This document shows, piece by piece, positions 61,112 to 64,000 of a stretch of DNA of 64,000 bases. Positions within the stretch are counted from its first letter, which is position 1; every line of letters begins with the position of its first letter. The notes under the pieces are model-generated. The model did not search any database, was not told the DNA's origin, and saw only the letters and a program-made list of their open reading frames with translations. The translations under genes were made by a program, and so were the position numbers. Source of the stretch: an uncultured Paracoccaceae bacterium (GTDB taxonomy: Bacteria > Pseudomonadota > Alphaproteobacteria > Rhodobacterales > Rhodobacteraceae); contig CANMDE010000006.1 in the NCBI GenBank assembly GCA_947496535.1, positions 145,031-209,030 of the forward strand. Direction: 5' to 3'.

Positions 61112-62145
61112 GTCTTGTCATCCCCCGGCTCTGAAGGGGTTGTGTCCGGTTTGTCATCCTGACTTGATTTAGGCTTGGGGTTGACCGTGGCCTGCAATGT
61201 CTTCACGCCGCTCTGCGCTGCCGCAAAAGAGGTGATGGCCCCGCTTTTGATCCTAGACCAGACCTCTTCAGGAGGGGTGGTTGGTGCCAAAAATCCAGTG
61301 GGGCGATATACCAGTACCGCCATCAGCAACAGACCATAAAGGAATAGTTTGAGGTTTGGCACGACAACGGCAAGCTCTGGCGAGACCGGTGCGTAAGTCT
61401 CGATCAGGATGTCAAATACACCGAAGGTCACAAAGACACCGACTGTGGCGCCCAGTGCGTGTTCCTTTCCGCCCAAAACCAACGCAATCCAGACCGCAAA
61501 GGTTACCGATGGTACAATCATATTAGGTGTCAGGAATTGGTTGAGAGGCGCAGAAAGGGCCCCCAGCAAACACATCGCGACTGACGCTCCGACAAACCAG
61601 AACATCTTGACGCGAATTGTGTCCTTGCCGAGAGATGCGCAAAGCTCTTCATTGTCGCGGATAGCCTGAAGCAGCCGCCCTGTGGGGGATTTGTGCAGGC
61701 GCAACACCAGCATCTGCAAGCCCACGACCAAAGCGACGAGAACTGCAAAGTAAAGATACTCTGTCCCGTCACCTATGCGAAGTGGATAGCGAATAGTGCC
61801 AATGCCAACGACACCCATTGTCATCCACTTCTCGGTGACGATCAGCAGTGCAACGATCGCAGCGAACGCAATCGTCGCGCAAAGCGTCGCTTGCGGGTCT
61901 AATCGCAAGACGAGCCACCCAATCAACCAAGAGATGGCCAGCGAAAGAACAGTGACCAGGACAAAGGCGTCAACAAAGGACAGATCTAGCTGCACTTGGA
62001 AAACGGCCATGGCATACATGCCCAGCCCCCAAAAGCCCACGACGCCAAAATTCGCGACGCCCAACATGCCGAATTGCACGTGCAAGGCCAGCGCGAGGCC
62101 CAGATAGATCAGCAGCAGCGATAAAGAGAATATGAAATAAGCCAT
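61108..62145 (-). CDS. livM: LivM-type ABC permease, transporter 2
   Basis: 345 residues: about eight membrane helices (1-280) containing FGMLGVANFGVVGFWGLGMY and the coupling loop SPTGRLLQAIRDNEELCASL. A hydrophilic C-terminal tail of about 45 residues is rich in Lys, Pro, Asp and Thr (KPKSSQDDKPDTTPSEPGDD), unusual for LivM and probably disordered. Two bases separate it from LivH. Confidence 0.9.
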   Translation of the reverse strand: MAYFIFSLSLLLIYLGLALALHVQFGMLGVANFGVVGFWGLGMYAMAVFQVQLDLSFVDAFVLVTVLSLAISWLIGWLVLRLDPQATLCATIAFAAIVALLIVTEKWMTMGVVGIGTIRYPLRIGDGTEYLYFAVLVALVVGLQMLVLRLHKSPTGRLLQAIRDNEELCASLGKDTIRVKMFWFVGASVAMCLLGALSAPLNQFLTPNMIVPSVTFAVWIALVLGGKEHALGATVGVFVTFGVFDILIETYAPVSPELAVVVPNLKLFLYGLLLMAVLVYRPTGFLAPTTPPEEVWSRIKSGAITSFAAAQSGVKTLQATVNPKPKSSQDDKPDTTPSEPGDDKT

Positions 62146-62146
62146 G

Positions 62147-63022
62147 CTATACCACCTTCGGTCCGCGCCGCCACAGGATCACGATAAAGGCGGCTAACAG
62201 GGCGACTTCGGCGTAAAGCGGTTTTGTGATCAGGGTGATGGCCGCCGTCAGAATGCCCGCGACAACAGCGGCGAAAAGGGCCCCTCGCACGCTGCCAACC
62301 CCGCCGATGATAGACACCATCACGGTGATCAGAATGAGGTTCCAGCCCATCAACGGGTTCACCAAGGCAAACACACCCTGGAAAATACCAGCAAGACCTG
62401 CGGCACTGCCTGCTATGAACCACACGTAAATGGACACCCGATGCGGGTTGATCCCGCTGACCTGTGCCAAATCAGGGTTGTCGGCAAGGCCGCGCACCTT
62501 TTCACCAAATCCTGTGTGGTAGATCACCCAGTACAGGTTGAAGGCAAAAGTAAAGACAAGAATCAGCGCGATGAACTGCAGGCTTGTCGCGCCCGTTCCC
62601 GCAAAGGTGAAAAAGGCTATGGGCGGTTCGTCAAGAAAGACGTTTTCCGCACCAACAACAAGGATCAACCCATAGCGGAGGACAAAGGACAGGCCGACTG
62701 ACAGAATGATCAACTCGGATGGTTTGACCCCACGCTGGATCGCAGGTCTAAAGACGTAAAGATAAGTTAAAACACTTAACCCGCCAGTCATTAGAGCAGC
62801 GGGTAAAATTGACACATAAAAACTGAACCCAAATGTTAGGTTCAGCAAGGACGCAAAGTAAGCACCATAGGTGATCCCTTCGCCATAGCCGAAGTTAATG
62901 AACCCGTTCAGATAATAAATCAGTGTGAAACCCATCGCCGCAAGAATGAGCGGTGATGCCTGCAACACTCCGATAAAAATGGCGTCGATAATGAACGACA
63001 AAAACTGCTCTCCCTCAATCAT
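62147..63022 (-). CDS. livH: LivH-type ABC permease, transporter 2
   Basis: 291 residues with about eight membrane helices. LILAAMGFTLIYYLNGFINF and GYGEGITYGAY match the LivH start, TGFGEKVRGLADNPDLAQVSG is the coupling loop, and IIGGVGSVRGALFAAVVAGI the C-terminal signature. It is the first gene of the minus-strand island; its promoter must lie between 63023 and 63218, shared divergently with the coiled-coil protein gene. Confidence 0.9.
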   Translation of the reverse strand: MIEGEQFLSFIIDAIFIGVLQASPLILAAMGFTLIYYLNGFINFGYGEGITYGAYFASLLNLTFGFSFYVSILPAALMTGGLSVLTYLYVFRPAIQRGVKPSELIILSVGLSFVLRYGLILVVGAENVFLDEPPIAFFTFAGTGATSLQFIALILVFTFAFNLYWVIYHTGFGEKVRGLADNPDLAQVSGINPHRVSIYVWFIAGSAAGLAGIFQGVFALVNPLMGWNLILITVMVSIIGGVGSVRGALFAAVVAGILTAAITLITKPLYAEVALLAAFIVILWRRGPKVV

Positions 63023-63218
63023 GGAAATTGGGACAAGGGCTCAAAATCCAACCCCCTTAGCGTGTTTCAGAGTGGCCAAGACAGAGAATGCCAGAAGGGA
63101 TCATCGCGTTGCCAATCATCTGCTTTTCTGGGTCTTCACCCTGGTATCACCTTGATTGCAATGAAGCTTGAGCGGCAATCTGTCTGAAGATCTTGCCACC
63201 GCACGAAAGGACGCCAAG

Positions 63219-63887
63219 ATGTCAAATCTGTTGAAAGACAACCGCTTGCCAATTGGTATTTCCGTTGCGGCGCTTGTCGTGGTGACGATCATCGGGCTGG
63301 TTCCGGTGCTGCAATCGAATGATCGTGAAGTGGCAACGGATGTCGCCGACGTCACCGTGTTGGAGGAACGGCTGGCTGCTCTTGAAGCCGGTGCGACTGA
63401 TTTGAACCCGGCAACGGACATTCCAGAAAACGCGTCAAACGCGCGGCTACGCCAGGAGATTGACCTTCTGACGCGCGGATTGGGCAATCAGACAGGACGG
63501 GTGTCGCGCCTGAAAGCATCTCTCGAAGGCGTGGTCGATGAAGGTGGCAATCCAATCCCGTCATCACGGGTCCGCGCAGAGCTGGATCTGGCCAGCCGTG
63601 GTCTTGCCAACCTGACCCGCCGGATTAATGAGCTTTCCGACAGAATGGATGCACTGGACACAGCCGCCGCAGATATCGCGCGGTTGCAGCAGCAGATGGC
63701 ACTGGCCGACCAGGCCTTTGCCCGGTTGGCTGCCGCGAATAATCAGGCGAAAGCCGAACGCGCCACGCTTGTCAGTTTGATCGAAGGTGCCGCGAGCGGT
63801 CAGCCCGCAACCGCGCCCGACGGTACAAACAATCTTGTGGAAATCGAGGCAAAGCTCGACGCAATTCTGAATGCGCTGGGGAATTGA
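63219..63887 (+). CDS. Membrane-anchored coiled-coil protein of unknown function
   Basis: 222 residues from ATG 63219 (AGGAC upstream; TTG 63168 would add 17 residues). One membrane helix (GISVAALVVVTIIGLVPVL, about 11-29) is followed by an extracytoplasmic part with helical heptad segments: VTVLEERLAALEAG, NARLRQEIDLLTRGLGNQTG, RVRAELDLASRGLANLTRRI and LQQQMALADQAFARLAAANN. Two related blocks (LLTRGLGNQTGRVSRL and LASRGLANLTRRINEL) suggest internal duplication. It diverges from the island; a link to it is unknown. Confidence 0.7.
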   Translation: MSNLLKDNRLPIGISVAALVVVTIIGLVPVLQSNDREVATDVADVTVLEERLAALEAGATDLNPATDIPENASNARLRQEIDLLTRGLGNQTGRVSRLKASLEGVVDEGGNPIPSSRVRAELDLASRGLANLTRRINELSDRMDALDTAAADIARLQQQMALADQAFARLAAANNQAKAERATLVSLIEGAASGQPATAPDGTNNLVEIEAKLDAILNALGN

Positions 63888-63925
63888 AACCCATGACCAC
63901 TGCTTCCGATCACTGGTCGGACGAT

Positions 63926-64000
63926 TGAGGTGCCCCTAGTTTCCTAGACGCCTGCCTGGTTCAGTTTCTTCTGTTTTGTTTCATAGTCAATTGGTGACAG
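63926..64000 (-). mobile_element. IS3-type insertion sequence, one end only (rest beyond window)
   Basis: TGAGGTGCCCCTAG at 63926-63939 looks like the terminal repeat of an IS3-family element, starting with TG and rich in C. Immediately inside it, on the minus strand, is the end of a transposase gene. The element would continue to the right of the window. Confidence 0.6.
63944..64000 (-). CDS. IS3-family transposase OrfB, last 18 codons (cut by window edge)
   Basis: On the minus strand the bases from the right edge read LSPIDYETKQKKLNQAGV then TAG. The ending L-S-P-I-x-Y/F-E-x-x-x is the typical C terminus of IS3-family integrase-core transposases (after the N/S-P-x-E/D-Y/F block). Only the tail is in the window. 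Confidence 0.65.
   Translation of the reverse strand: MSPIDYETKQKKLNQAGV

Noticed and set aside
1..64000. CRISPR arrays, tRNA and rRNA genes
   Set aside because: No regularly spaced identical repeats, no cloverleaf-like sequence with a CCA end, and no rRNA-conserved blocks were seen on reading; a covariance-model scan was not possible here.

Overview
The window looks like chromosome from a marine alphaproteobacterium of the Roseobacter group (Rhodobacteraceae). Base composition is moderately high G+C. Solute-binding-protein transporters are abundant. There is a four-gene Anbu proteasome cluster, and the intergenic spaces carry a decayed repeat family of a kind I associate with this group. 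No rRNA, tRNA or CRISPR array was seen. The species call is inference.

Layout. (1) 1-9 kb holds single genes separated by repeat-bearing spacers: a Crp/Fnr fragment, a DUF6000-like protein, two TauE/SafE exporters beside a GntR regulator, a membrane-anchored beta-lactamase-fold serine hydrolase, and an ankyrin/kelch-like protein. (2) 9-11.7 kb is a small accessory patch: an IS1182-type transposase remnant, the beheaded gene it abuts, a PD-(D/E)XK-like protein, and a 226-bp MITE-like element whose ends match the IS remnant. (3) 11.7-13.8 kb has two alpha/beta hydrolases with an Asp nucleophile, one on each side of an ArsR regulator, with a perfect operator-like palindrome between them. (4) 14.4-18.4 kb is the Anbu, transglutaminase, alpha-E and circularly permuted ATP-grasp operon. 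(5) 20.4-29 kb is a likely organophosphate module. A ROK regulator, an inositol-monophosphatase-family enzyme and a Na/Pi symporter face an ABC importer and a glycerophosphodiester phosphodiesterase, with two ROK-type palindromes in the shared promoter region.

(6) 31.2-63.0 kb is the main feature: about 32 kb and 30 intact genes (plus one remnant) all on the minus strand, most of them overlapping or nearly touching. In transcription order they are a complete Liv-type ABC transporter, two solute-binding proteins, a degenerate iron-type alcohol dehydrogenase, an aldehyde dehydrogenase, an AraC regulator, and a second Liv transporter whose LivF is fused to a Tm-1-like (UPF0261) domain. Then come a PEP-hydrolase-family TIM barrel, a giant flotillin, SRPBCC and SnoaL-like small proteins, and a molybdenum hydroxylase whose large subunit is split into two genes, with its CoxD/CoxE-type maturation pair. 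An amidohydrolase, a metallo-beta-lactamase-fold lactonase, an SMP-30/isochorismatase fusion and two SDR dehydrogenases with a decayed FAH gene between them close the island. It reads as one catabolic island: import, Mo-dependent hydroxylation, lactone or amide opening, and dehydrogenation. The substrate cannot be named from sequence.

The most unusual single object is the 1157-residue flotillin. Its stalk is 59 consecutive 11-residue (hendecad) repeats without a register break, which would be roughly 100 nm of right-handed coiled coil. It is encoded in the middle of the Mo-hydroxylase island.
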